Shown here: piece after piece, positions 36,116-46,414 of the stretch
Position numbering within the stretch: position 1 is the first letter of the stretch
Layout: each line of letters opens with the position of its first letter
NCBI GenBank assembly: GCA_932294295.1
Contig: OW028573.1
Coordinates: forward strand, 14,590,155 to 14,654,154
Source: Alitta virens
Lineage: Eukaryota > Annelida > Polychaeta > Phyllodocida > Nereididae
DNA: 64,000 bases
Direction of reading: 5' to 3'
Program-made: the position numbers and the translations under genes
Notes under the pieces: generated by a model
Told to the model about the DNA's origin: nothing
Databases searched by the model: none
What the model saw: only the letters and a program-made list of their open reading frames with translations

Positions 36116-39100
36116 CTTATTTATGTTATTGTTTCTTAAACATCTACCTGCTAGCTACTAAAATTTTTTGTATAAAATCAATGTAATATTGTTGGGGGAC
36201 CACCTCGAAAGCGGTGAAATACCTTAGAGGGGCCCCCAGGTATGTATGCTAATTAGCTATATTCCAAATAAAGTCATTTGTCTGTCTGTCTGTCTGTCTG
36301 GCCGTCCAGTGCAAGTAAAGATGTCTTGGGTAGAGTTACATATAGCTGTATTCATAAAATACATTATTTTATGCTTGAAAATTACCGAGCCAGAAATTAA
36401 GAAATAATGTCAAGCCCTGAAGTATGTACAAGCTATGCCTGCTTTTGGCATATTAAATTTATTGATAGGCTTATAATATAACTAAATGTTAATAACCTGT
36501 CCGGCTGTCCAGAGCAAGTAAAAAGTGTATCTTTGGTACTGGTCTGCAGAGTGACTCAAGGTTCCCCACTTTCTCCAGCATTTTAGTTACTCGCTACAAT
36601 GACTCTGGCCCTATATGTCATGTGCAGAAGTATTACATTGTTATGATCAATGAAACTAACACATATACAATCGAATATTGTCTTTTACATCATAATTTAG
36701 TTTTGCTGCTTTATTGTCAATTTGGCATTCAAGCATAAAATAGTGTATTTTTGGTAAATGGTAAATTATGCAATATTGTCATTTCAGAGTAGTAAATGTC
36801 CTTTCACATGCAAACTCTTCTATGAACTAATTCATAATATGCGATAATGCATAGCATTGATTGCCAACGATTGTTTTGAATTGTTTTTACATATAGTAGG
36901 TCATAAACTACAAAATAAATCATCCCTACTTTGTATTGACGTTCGTGAATTGAATTTGCTGTAAGGTGTGTAGTATCGATGCTTAGGATAAAAAAAAAAT
37001 TACTTTCATTTTGCAGCTGTTCAATGTCCTTCATTACACAACGCCAGCAACGCCTTAATTAATACAACTGGCGTAATATTTGGAACTAGCGTCAATGTGT
37101 CGTGCATCAAGGGTCACGTGTTCAAAGATGGCGGCCATTGGAAGGTTGTGACTTGCAGTGCGTCTAAGCAGTGGACCACCAATTTGGATCAACTCTCATG
37201 TTATGGTATGCGCTCATGATGAATATATTCGATTATACCTACTCAATGAGATATTCTCTGTAATACCATGGAGACAAGACTACTCTTGTCTCCATGGTAA
37301 TACCAAAACAGCGAGGAAGAAACTTTCCCATTGCCATAAGCCCTACTCATTTCACTAACCACGTACTGTGACGTACACACAAGATAATTTAATTTCAGTC
37401 TAATTGACCTGGTCATGCCCTTTTAGATGTCTGGTTCCATTTCAGTGAGCTGGTTTATGTTGATGAGGTATCAAACAAGTCATCAAACATGACCACTTAC
37501 GCAAATTCACCTACCTGACATACACAAGTGTTCTCCACCAATTACTCTAATTACGTATAAACCTGAATGTAAGTGAAGAAAGGTCTGTGTACGTGATTAG
37601 TGAAAGCATTTGAGGCAGCACCTTTGAGCATACTTTATACCTTATTTATACCTTATTGATGAAATCAGTATTTCTGTAACACCTCCTAGTACAGAGATAT
37701 TACAACCAGTAGACTCTTACTGTGACACTAGGAAGACCCTGGTTTCCGGCTGGGGGATTTTGGGCCACTGCCCAGATAGCATTCCAAATCTTACCAGCAT
37801 CGTTTCTATACGGCTGCTGTTGTTACAACCGTTTTGACATCGCCGACATCGTGTCGACATTGAAAAGATTTGGAATGCGATCCGGGTGCCCGATATACAG
37901 AATATCTCCAGCCAATCATATTCCCTCAAAATCATTGAATCTGTCACTCAGTAAGCATCTTCAGCGCAGCTGCTTAACAGATGGCTCATTAAAATAATAA
38001 TAAAAGATCAAATACCACACTCTAGAAAACGATGGACACTCCACTGAAAAGTATTTTGAACAAGACTTACATTATATATGTCATAATCATATCACTATCC
38101 GTAAATAACTCAGTTGAGCTTTCTTGGAATATACCCGACTCACACAAGCCAACAGGAAGTGGCATGTATTTATTAAACTGTTTCATTTTATTTGCAATGT
38201 ATAAATTATGTATTTTTTTACTTTTTCTTCAGCTGTGAAATGTTCTGCCCCAGAGATTTTGGGCAACACTTATATTTTTGTAAATGCATTGACCTATGAG
38301 TCAATGGTCAGATATGTGTGTCCTAAAGGTTGGCACTTTGGGTCTGGGGTCCGAACCAATCATGTTACATGTACAGAGACTGGCAAATGGTCAGGCACAG
38401 TCCAACCTTGCAGAGGTAAGTTTAAAATGCTTTTAAAAAGAGTTCGATAACTTATAGAAGCACGTAATTACTGAGACACTATGTTTGATGGTCCTGATTG
38501 ACTTGCAGTTTGTGCTCAAATTACTTGAAATGACCCAGATAGCATTCCAAATCGGTCCAGCCTCGTTTCCATATAGGCCACTGTCAGAAACGAATTGGAA
38601 TGTTACCTGGGTTGGCCGTACGAGATCAATGTAAAAGCCTGTAGTTAAACATTAGAGCAAAATGCAGCACTGATAATTTCAGGTGGTATCTTCTTGGTGA
38701 CAGTTTATTACTTATATAAATATCGTATTTTTATGTATTTTTTTTTTATTCCTATTATTGATACAATGTATATATTGTAAAAATCGTCTAGCCATTCTGG
38801 CATGTTATCACACCCATCTCTAAAAGTGACCTTTTTTTCCCTGTCGTATCAAACAGCTGTTGAATGCAAAGCTCTTCCTACATTCGATGGTTCTATGGAA
38901 AGCAATACGTCCGAAAGATCTTTTACGACATTTGTCAACTACTCGTGTTCCCTTGGTTACCAGTTCCAGAGTACAAATGCCTCGTGGCATACTTCTTATT
39001 GCACAGCTGAAGCCAAGTGGATGCCCGAGATAATCCCATGCCAAGGTACACATTTTAAAATCGTTTGTACAATACCACCTCAAGCTTCATTCATGGTGAA

Positions 39101-39764
39101 GTGGGCCAATCCGTCCTTACATGAGCCAAGTAGAGAGAGTGGTTGACTTATTTAGTTGACTGTAATTGCTGTATGAAGTATGATTACGCTTATTACGAAT
39201 GTTAATCACTGCTAAAATTGCTGACCATTTACTATCCCCGTAATAATTACGTGAATGGAAGTTTTTTTTTTTTTTTTTTTTTTTTGCTCTCAGTTGACTG
39301 CTGACATTTTTCAAGCCATGTACAGGTATTAAAATAGGATTAGCAAACAAGACTTGAAGTGATGTCATCTTCTGGCTCTGTGCAAAATTTCAATTGGAAT
39401 TCTTCGTAATTATTACTGAGATAATAAAGTAAATATGCCCTTGCATCCTAAATTTTCAGTGAATTGCTAAAGAACTAATAGCATGCCAGGTTAGAACATT
39501 TTTGTTCGTGTTATGATAATAGACTATTTTGTAATTCAAGCTTCCAAAACTGTCAGCTAAGTTTTGTTTTTTGTTTTCACAGTTATGCCAAAGCCAAAGG
39601 TAACTCCTCAAACAAAGGAAGCCACTGGGTCCAGGAGCATTGGTCAAGTCGCCATCGCATTAGTAATCACAGGCGTCCTAGCTGTAGTTGTTGTAGATGC
39701 AATCTCATGGCCATTACAGTGGGAGATTTTCAAACGAAATCTTCTTTCATTTTGTCAAAGGTAG
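20567..39764 (+). CDS. Type I membrane protein: C-type lectin, mucin stalk, ten sushi domains
   Basis: Sixteen exons: 20567-20627, 21053-21224, 21704-21975, 22102-22503, 22588-22680, 22810-22992, 23931-24113, 28559-28717, 29256-29438, 30462-30644, 30913-31098, 31738-31917, 37017-37205, 38233-38415, 38857-39045, 39583-39764. They sum to 3000 nt (999 residues plus TAG). Every intron is phase 1 except the one splitting the lectin domain (phase 2). Exon 1 is a signal peptide (MGVKALLFISIC) with a strong start context. Then come a lectin-like domain, a Thr/Ser stalk, ten sushi modules each in one exon, and a terminal exon with one membrane helix and a short tail. By family it would be a cell-surface recognition or adhesion receptor, possibly in blood-cell or immune contexts. 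The order lectin-sushi-membrane recalls selectins, but there is no EGF module and a mucin segment sits in its place. Exon 8 is the oddity: it is short and lacks the sushi Trp. The large introns 24114-28558 and 31918-37016 hold only repeats. Uncertain: alternative exons and UTR exons. Confidence 0.9.
21053..21975 (+). other. C-type-lectin-like domain (exons 2-3)
   Basis: Cys pairs fit a long-form fold: SPCTGE and SYCYVA at the start, DTLCTG pairing with GYLCEK at the end, and NWPRNCGE inside. GHIAILDNLNEYN corresponds to helix 2 and YWISLNG to the WIGL core motif. The EPN or QPD calcium/sugar motifs and a clear WND are not seen, so canonical Ca-dependent sugar binding is doubtful. The phase-2 intron at 21225-21703 falls just before the YWISL core. 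Confidence 0.85.
22102..22680 (+). other. Mucin-type Thr/Ser-rich stalk (exons 4-5)
   Basis: Exon 4 (22102-22503) is dominated by Thr, Ser, Pro and Ala (for example TTTASPTTTTVTTTSAP) and exon 5 (22588-22680) continues as a hydrophilic linker ending before the first sushi module. Dense O-glycosylation is the expected consequence, holding the lectin head away from the sushi array. The minus-strand open frame opposite exon 4 is a shadow of the repetitive ACA codons. Confidence 0.85.
26077..26494 (-). pseudogene. Dispersed conserved peptide, copy 2 (intronic)
   Basis: Two adjoining minus-strand frames (26309-26494 and 26077-26328) overlap with a frame change. The second ends in AIMTNKEPELL and SLGKFLLQADV, matching the copy at 8555-8704. 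It lies antisense in intron 7 of the lectin/sushi gene. The Lys/Arg-rich middle (LSRKRRC) and absence of any exon signal suggest a decayed mobile-element or retrocopied protein. Family not recognised. Confidence 0.5.
28095..28441. mobile_element. MITE with CGGTGGCTGGGAGGGGACAT termini
   Basis: Perfect 20-base terminal inverted repeats flanked by TA on both sides. The interior is a series of diverged units of the form CGTTGGAACGAGATA and its inverse (ATCTCGTTGGAA), roughly every 20-25 bp, giving a chain of small palindromes. There is no coding capacity. It sits in intron 7, 120 bp upstream of sushi exon 8. Confidence 0.9.
29075..29192. mobile_element. Small foldback MITE, ACCCAGATAACA ends
   Basis: The left end ACCCAGATAACATTCC and right end TGTTATCTGGGT are inverted repeats; the 118-bp element has a CG-rich middle with ACGTCAGCGACGTCGTT. 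Related ends occur at 37774-37887 and 38533-38612. It lies in intron 8 of the lectin/sushi gene. Confidence 0.75.
33330..34850. repeat. Diverged tandem array of roughly 300-450 bp units
   Basis: At least five units, marked by a recurring segment GTCA..GACCTT..TTTTTACCATGACC..GACCTTTGAC..GGTCACATGA at about 33330, 33780, 34080, 34425 and 34780. Units also share CTGGCCCTGTAAA..TGCATAACAG and GCCTGGTTGCCATGGTTACC. It lies in intron 12. Several units contain TGACCTTTGACCT and TGACCTTAAAGGTCA, which read as nuclear-receptor half-site pairs. Confidence 0.75.
36185..36300 (+). repeat. Probable LINE 3' tail with (TCTG)n end
   Basis: GGGGGACCACCTCGAAAGCG, then CCTTAGAGGGGCCCCC, then CCAAATAAAGTCATTTG followed by (TCTG)n. 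A polyadenylation-like AATAAAG next to a microsatellite tail is typical of the 3' end of a non-LTR retrotransposon. No reverse-transcriptase frame is attached. Confidence 0.55.
37774..37887. mobile_element. Small foldback element, CCCAGATAGCATTCC end
   Basis: Left CCCAGATAGCATTCCAAATC and, inverted on the right, GATTTGGAATGCGATCCGGG. The middle contains GCCGACATCGTGTCGACATTG. Same family as 29075-29192 and 38533-38612. It lies in intron 13 of the lectin/sushi gene. Confidence 0.7.
38533..38612. mobile_element. 80-bp foldback element, ACCCAGATAGCATTCC end
   Basis: ACCCAGATAGCATTCCAAAT on the left and the inverted ATTGGAATGTTACCTGGGT on the right, with a very short middle. It lies in intron 14, in the same gene as the other two family members. 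Confidence 0.75.
39583..39764 (+). other. Membrane-anchor exon of the lectin/sushi protein
   Basis: Encodes a short Pro/Lys/Thr stem (PKPKVTPQTKEATGSRS), a single hydrophobic helix (VAIALVITGVLAVVVVDAI) and a tail of about 19 residues with Arg/Lys (FKRNLL, then CQR). Basic residues on the C-terminal side support type I topology. No tyrosine-based signalling motif is visible, and no GPI-type ending. Confidence 0.85.
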
Positions 39765-41172
39765 CTCAGATAATGAGAAATCCATAAGGATATTGTAGAA
39801 GTTATGGTAATAACCACGAGATGGCAGCACTGCATGTGCCTATAAAATGGCGGCAAGTTTGAAGTATGGTCAGGAGGACCATTACTGAGAGAGGTATATT
39901 TGATTCATGAGCATGATGAGATAGCGAGGGTGAGGCCTGTTATTTATTGTACAGGGTCTTTTCTTTGAGCATTAAAAGAAAAGAGAAAAAGCTGAAAAAC
40001 GGCATAGTCAGCTTCATTGGCGTAGGAGTATGTAAGCTAAGTTTTAGTTTTGTGTGTCTACTGTTCATAGTAATCTGTATACTTTCTCAGTCTAGTCTTG
40101 AATGTTGGCACATAGTGCTGTGACTATTATAATAATGAAACAAAAAATGGCCCTTCATGCGTGTTCTATTCATGGCACATACAAAGATGGGTCTGTGACA
40201 TTTATACACTCACTGCTCAACACTCTATTGGAGAATATAGGAGCTCATATACAATGCCTATAGAAGATCTTTTTGGCTTAGATTATTTCTGTATACTCGC
40301 TATGCAAGTGACTGAAAGGTTTCCTGGAAAATGTCTAGGGCTATTGAAAGACTAGCTGTGATATTTCAATGATCATTATTGTTTTTCTTAAAAAACTATA
40401 ATAATTAAAAGAAAAACTTGATTTGATTGATTGATTTTTTTTGAAGAAATATCTGTGATATTGCAATGATCATGACTGACTTATGTACATATAATATATT
40501 TTAATGTATATATTTGCACCTTTGAAGAATGCCTGCTAATCAATACATAATATATTTTACCAGCCTAGAGTGGCAAATACATTTTTTGGTTTGATGAGTG
40601 CTTATAACCAGTCTAACAGTTTTAAGCAATGTTATCTAGCTGCTGGAGTTGTTGAAAATCTCTAAACTTTTTATGAACCTCGTTAAAATTACATATTTGC
40701 ATCCAAAACGATTGACTTTTATGATTATGTTTAGACAAGCAATAAAGCTACAAATTCATCCTCTGTGTTTGTGCATATTTTCTATTTTTGCAACAACAAG
40801 AAATTAATTATCTGATCATGCCATTGAATGCAGTCAATAATATTCACACCTCATCAAATACATATTTGTTTACATCGGATCTTCTATTTCAGTGACACCT
40901 CCATGCAATGTCCACATGTGACCTATGCCTCTGTGACACATTTTTATCCATATTTAATGAATCTAATCAATAATGACAACATTGTTTGCTGACCTGACAT
41001 TAGTCTCCAACCCTTATGCACCAGGAACACTTCATCAATTTCTTGTGCAACCTCAATATATCTTCTAGGTTATACTTATACCAGGCACTCTAGCATAACT
41101 ATGTATTGAAGACAACTGAAAATAATGATCTTTTCCCAGGGTTCAGTGACTTCCCTATTTAAAGAAAACAGT
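39765..41172 (+). other. 3' flank of lectin/sushi gene
   Basis: No gene seen. The candidate polyadenylation signal AATAAA at 40741-40746 would give a 3' UTR near 1 kb; ATTAAA at about 39971 is an earlier alternative. Confidence 0.5.
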
Positions 41173-43580
41173 GGGATGAGATAAGATAAGATAAAATAAG
41201 AGTTTATTCAGCCAAGTGATAACACAAGGAATTTGTTTTGTCAACCCATACAATGTAAATAAAGCAATGTTTAAGAATAACGATCATAAAATATTGGACT
41301 GTTTCACTGTGAATTATAAGTGCGCACTGCTGTCAGGACAAAACTATATAGCATCCTGTTTGTTGAAGCTCTAATTGATCGGAGTCTCTTTCAAGAAGGA
41401 ATTAGATCAAAATAGTCATTGATTAGGGGGTACCATTAAAAATTTTCTTATGTTGTACATGCATTCGCTTCTGGTATAATTCTGATGTAGGATGCAGTTT
41501 TGACCACCCGTGTCAGTTTACTAGTCTCTTTTATAGGTGTGCCTTTGCACTAAATAAGCATAAAACAAGTTAAGCAAGATTCAATGACAGAGCTGTAAAA
41601 TGTTTACATGGTGACTTCATCAATGTGGAAAGATTGTACATCCCAATTAAGGGTTTCAGTTAAGTGAATGCCCAAGTATGTAAAACAATATACAATTTCT
41701 AAACACTTTCCATCTATTTCTAAAGGGCTATTTCACACTTTGATCTTCTGAAGTAAATTATCCTCTCTTTTATTTTGTCAGCATTCGGACATAAGTTGTT
41801 CTTACACCAGTCAACAAACATCAGTACTTCATTTCTATAACAAGACTCATCCATGAGTTACTAAGCTGAACAGCATTGGAGATAAACAACAACCTTGTGG
41901 GGTACCAATATTGAGAAAAAGTGGTTTTGACAGTATGGAACCAATTCTCACAGTTAGTTTTCTGTTTAGTAGGAAATCTAGTAACCAGTTGCATGTCATG
42001 TTTGGTAGACCTAGGTCTACTAACTCTCTATACAATTTACTAGGTACAATGGAATTAAGTGCGGTGAGTAGTCAACAAATAAATACGAGCAAAATGAAGA
42101 CAATAATATACAGCGAATTGAAATCAATCATTTCATTATCTAAAATGTTAATGCCACTGGACGATAGTCATTTAGTGATGCTGTTGGCTTCTTCTTTGGG
42201 ACCGGGATGATTATAGACTCTTGTAGCATTTTGGCACTAAACAAGCCCTCAATGATTCTGTAAATGTGTCACTTAAAACATCTGCTAGTTGCCACGAGCA
42301 CGTTCGCAGCAATCATGATGAGATATGATCTGGATCGGCAGCCTTCCAAATGTTCAGAAGCGACAAAGTCTTATTAGCCACTTCTCTGGGTGATGGAGTA
42401 TTTAAGGAGAGTTCTCATCTCTTGTATCGATCCGAGGGACGGGTTGCTTGTAGTTGTGATGTTTCCAACACTAGCCCCCCAGTTCACTCGAGTTGTTGCT
42501 GCTGAGATTTTCTTCCATACGAAGTTTGTATCTGAGCTTTGCAGCCTTTATTCCTTTCTGTAATTCCAGTTTGGTTTTCTTGTTTGTGATCAGGTCAGTT
42601 GGTCATCGTTTGTAACACGCAGTGAGTCGTCAAACCAAGGCTTGACATTGAGATGCTATATATTTTTTTTACTATATTTTAAAAGGGTAGCCAGATCAGC
42701 TGAAGTTGTTTTACACCCGGGCTCTTTACATCAGTAAAAAAACAATAAACTAATAAAATCCATAGATATTGACAACTTAAAAACCATTAACAATAAATAC
42801 ACTAACTACAAAATACATAAACAATAAAATACACAAACAATAAAAAATAAAAGTTATAGCACCAACACTGTATTGTTCACTCATGGGCTACATTCTTGCC
42901 GTATTTTAAAGCTCCTCTATAGAAAAAATGTTCTTGTGAAATTCAATTTCAGGAATTGACAAGTATAAATTCCTATCATGTTGTCTTGTTCTTTTATCTT
43001 TAATTTCAATATCTAAAACTATATTATTTGTTAAATACTGAGGAGCCAGTCCATGAATACATTTGAATATAAGTAAGGTTTGGAAATAGAAAAGTCGTTG
43101 TCGGACATTCATCCATCCTAAATTTCTAACTAAGTTAATACCTCTATGCTGTACATAATCAAACTTCTTTTCTATTATCCTAGCGCAACAATTTTGCATT
43201 CTTTGTATTTTATTGATATTTGTTTGGTTAGTACAACCCCAAACTGAAATGACATAATCTATATTAGGTTATATTGCTGAATGATAAATTTTGATTAATA
43301 TTTCTCTTGAAAGTGGCTTACTTAATTTAGCTAATTTGGAGGTTTTACATACTTGTTCCATGTTAGAGTGTCATTATTTCCAAACCTAAGTATTTCATTG
43401 AATTAACGTGTGTAATATCACTATCATCAACCAAAATGTTAAGCAAACTATTCTCATTTCTTGATAGCTGATGACAGTCTTTTCGGGCAAGCAGGCTTCT
43501 TCACAAAACTTAATGTAGCTGGACACAACATCTGCATACTCATCGACATTGCCACAGTTGACTTTGAAGATTATTTTTTA
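41173..43580 (-). mobile_element. 5'-truncated CR1/Rex-like LINE, decayed
   Basis: Read on the minus strand: 43580-43465 encodes a linker (DEYADVVSSYIKFCEEACLP), then after an interruption KPWFDDSLR and KLELQKGIKAAKLRYKLRM (about 42660-42480), then the reverse-transcriptase core ALNSIVPSKLYRELVDLGLP and GTPQGCCLSPMLFSL (42060-41847). The FADD catalytic block that should follow is missing, replaced by a stop and a jump to FVDWCKNNLCPNADKIK. The 3' end at about 41173 is AATAAACTC followed by a (TTATC)n tail. Endonuclease sequence is absent. Confidence 0.85.
42661..43460 (-). mobile_element. Second LINE C-terminal fragment, nested
   Basis: A minus-strand frame (43262-42906) encodes DYVISVWGCTNQTNINKIQR, then MQNCCARII, GWMNVRQRLFYFQTL and IFKCIHGLAPQYL, the classic C-terminal region of jockey/CR1-type LINE ORF2 proteins, followed by an AT-rich 3' end. 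It sits between two pieces of the other LINE that would otherwise be contiguous (linker at 43465 and KPWF at about 42650), so it is best read as an insertion into it. Confidence 0.75.
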
Positions 43581-46293
43581 ACCCTCAGCAAACACAGTTC
43601 TAAGAGGGTTATTGTTATCATCAATGTCCGTCCGACGAGTGGGCTTTGTAACACTTTCGTTTCCTGAGCAGAACTCTGACACTACTGCACCTACATACAT
43701 ACATACATACATACATGGACGAACACCCTGGCCTAAGTCATAACAGCCATTTTATACCATCAAATGATAGACCGGATTTTGTAGTTTCACAGCATGACCA
43801 TTTTTTTAATGGCCACCTCGGGGAAAATTTTCCAGCTCTGTTTCCATAGCAACAAAATTGATAAAAAATGAAACTAAAAGAAATTACAAAACTTGGTATA
43901 ATCTGAACTACTTATTATATAAGAATGAAATAAGTGTCGATTCATATGTTATTATGCTTGGCCTTTTAAATGAATGGCCTATTTTTAGATATGGGGTAAA
44001 CTTCATTTGCATATGGAATGTTTTCAAACAAATTTATTTGATATTTTCGAACATGACTTTTAATAGTTTTTCATGGCATGTTCCCTTATGGAGAATATTC
44101 ACTAAAACTGAACAGAACACATTGGCATTAGTCTCCGCTTTAAATTGATACCATACTTGTTGCCCTCTACCAACAGGAAGTGATTAGAATTGCCATAGAA
44201 ACCAAACATATAAAATAAACTGCTTGAATTATACAGAATTAGAAGCTGCATGGTATTTCGTCTGTTGTTTTCTCGTAAATAATGTATTATTATATTGATA
44301 ACACCCTATAATAACATGACGTTGAGAAAATTGTGGTATTTTATAATGTTAAGACCTCTTTTTGGAATTGATTTAGGGTAAAATAATCAGATATGGACAG
44401 AAATTACTCTATGTGATTTGAGAAGTAAGTTCAATTTCTAAAATTATGAATTTATAAACATTGGTTAGCATGACAACTGTTTTGATCATACATGTAAATA
44501 TTTTTGCTTTGAATTGGTCAGAATCTGGTTCCAAATAGGAATTTATTCTAATTTTATCTTTAACAAGCATGTCATACTTAATTTAAATGTATTTGATAAA
44601 AGTAGCTAAAATTACGGCTATTTCATATGGTATCATGGTGAAACACAGATACTCAAAATAATATTCTCATGTACTCCTATTAGTAGAGCAACAGAAGGCC
44701 AAATAGTGCAATGTTAACAAGTTACCCCTCACCCAAGTACATTGACGTACATCAGCAAGTTTTCATATGTCAAAATGTTTACAGAAATGTCAACTTTCTT
44801 GAATTGGCCATGAAATTTGTCAATTTGTCAGGCATGGAACTGGCTGCGTTTGGGTGAACTTCCCAGTAGTAGACAGTTTTACATTCTCAAATAGGTTTAA
44901 TATTTAGAAAAAATAATTTTTTTATGAAGTATGCTAGTATTTAATACAAAATATGTAATTAAATAATAATAATTGGAATTTCCAAGGCAAGAAAAGTGTG
45001 TCTTGCGTAAGTAATAATTGGAGGATTACAGATTTATAAATGCACTGCTATGATATGGCCAGTTAAATTCATGTTTATAATATTATTAAAGGTTTATAAA
45101 TGCAACAGTATGCTTATAACAGTTTTATTGTTCTTTCATGGTCAGGCTCAAGATGCCCCGTTTAAGCTGGCTCAAGGTACCCCACATGCAAATTCCATAG
45201 CTGTTGGATTCTACAAGTAATGAAGATATTATAAAGATAACAATCTTGCCTGGTTTTATTACTCTGTGGTAGTGAAATGTGTAAATTCTGAATTGACACA
45301 TTGTCCTGATAGAAAACTCAAAGAGTACATTTAAGTGACCTAATTCTTTATCCTAATGGGCACAAAATCATTGCCATTTACAAGGTTAATAACAAACCAA
45401 CTGGTCTACAGAGCCAATGGATCAAGGTGCCCCGTAGCTCATGGTGCCCCACTCTCCCCTACTACTGGGGTTATATAATTGGTATGTAGACGAAAACAGT
45501 TGTCTCAGAAGACAACTGGGTACAGCTTATTTCAAACACTCAGTGTCCGAGTTCTGCTGTTTCCAATTTTTTTTCCAATTTTGGGTAGTGCTCTGGAAAC
45601 GAAAGTGTTACGCCGCCCTCCTGCCTGTTGGACACTATGCAATTTTAATTATGCCTATGTGTTATGTGTGATTCGCCGAGGGTTTTGCTGCAGCACAGCC
45701 TATGTTTATATTTTGATAATTATAACTTAAACAGCTTTCGTCAACGTCATGTAAAGAAGTTTACTCACCAAAGCTGACTAACTTTTTAAGAGATAAAACA
45801 GACAAATTATGAGTTAGGCCTAGTCTCTTTACGTGTACCTTACTCAAAGGTATTTTTCAGTACAGGTCCACAATACCCCTAACAAGACTAATTGGCATAA
45901 CTTATCTTGATACTTTTGGCCCTCCCAATACATACATAACCCTAAAAACCTCTCATAAGTCAATTCCTTCCTTTTGAATTGAGAAGTGGAGCCCAAGGTC
46001 ACATTCAGACCATCCTCCCCCCCCCCCAAACAATAACGTGTTCATGACATACTGTGTAACTGCACCTGATTTATGTGCATTAATTAGTCGTCTTCCCTAT
46101 ACAGGTCATAAAAATGTGGTCCATGCAAAACAATGACTGTCAATCCTTTTGACACATTTACTGGTTGCAAATGCCATCCCTATGACCACTAAGTCTTCAT
46201 TGTACTTTTAACAAATGTTATTCTGCTTCGTAAACAATTAATAGAAATGTCAATAACACACAGACCACACTGGTATAATATACAATGTATAAC
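43581..46293. other. Gene-free stretch with repeats
   Basis: No gene supported. Seen: the dispersed GCAGAACTCTGACACTACTG repeat at 43672, followed by (CATA)n at about 43690-43714; TTTCCATAGCAACAAA at about 43840; and a block at 45147-45465 containing CAAGGTACCCCACATGC and GTAGCTCATGGTGCCCCAC, whose inverse relative lies at 35361 (GGGAAAGTGGGCACCATGAG). Confidence 0.45.
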
Positions 46294-46299
46294 TTTATT
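46294..46299 (-). terminator. Polyadenylation signal AATAAA for His-rich gene 1
   Basis: TTTATT on the plus strand, 116 bases beyond the stop codon of the 46415-48637 gene. Confidence 0.6.
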
Positions 46300-46414
46300 T
46301 GCGAAAATAATAAAATACAGGGTTATTTAGCAATACTGTATTAAATGAACGTAAGTTCAATCGAATGTGGAAGTAAAATCGCAATGTACAAAATGTGCCT
46401 TTAATGGATACAGA

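Larger units (their letters stand above)
22810..39045 (+). other. Array of ten sushi (CCP) exons
   Basis: Exons 6-15, each starting and ending in phase 1 and mostly 180-189 nt, encode modules with four Cys and a Trp before the last Cys (GRWSPPVQDC, PAWSPSFVDC, GAWKGRISSC, AQWNASVPDC, EQWSPLNSDC, LKWVGSIQPC, KQWTTNLDQLSC, GKWSGTVQPC, AKWMPEIIPC). Module 3 (28559-28717) is 159 nt, keeps four Cys but has no Trp (CAASRRSTYASSC). The uniform symmetrical phase explains how the array could grow by exon duplication. The modules are nevertheless well diverged, so the expansion is old. Confidence 0.9.

Noticed and set aside
20567..39764. Vertebrate selectin orthologue
   Set aside because: No EGF module, lectin calcium motifs absent, and a mucin exon present; similarity is in domain order only.
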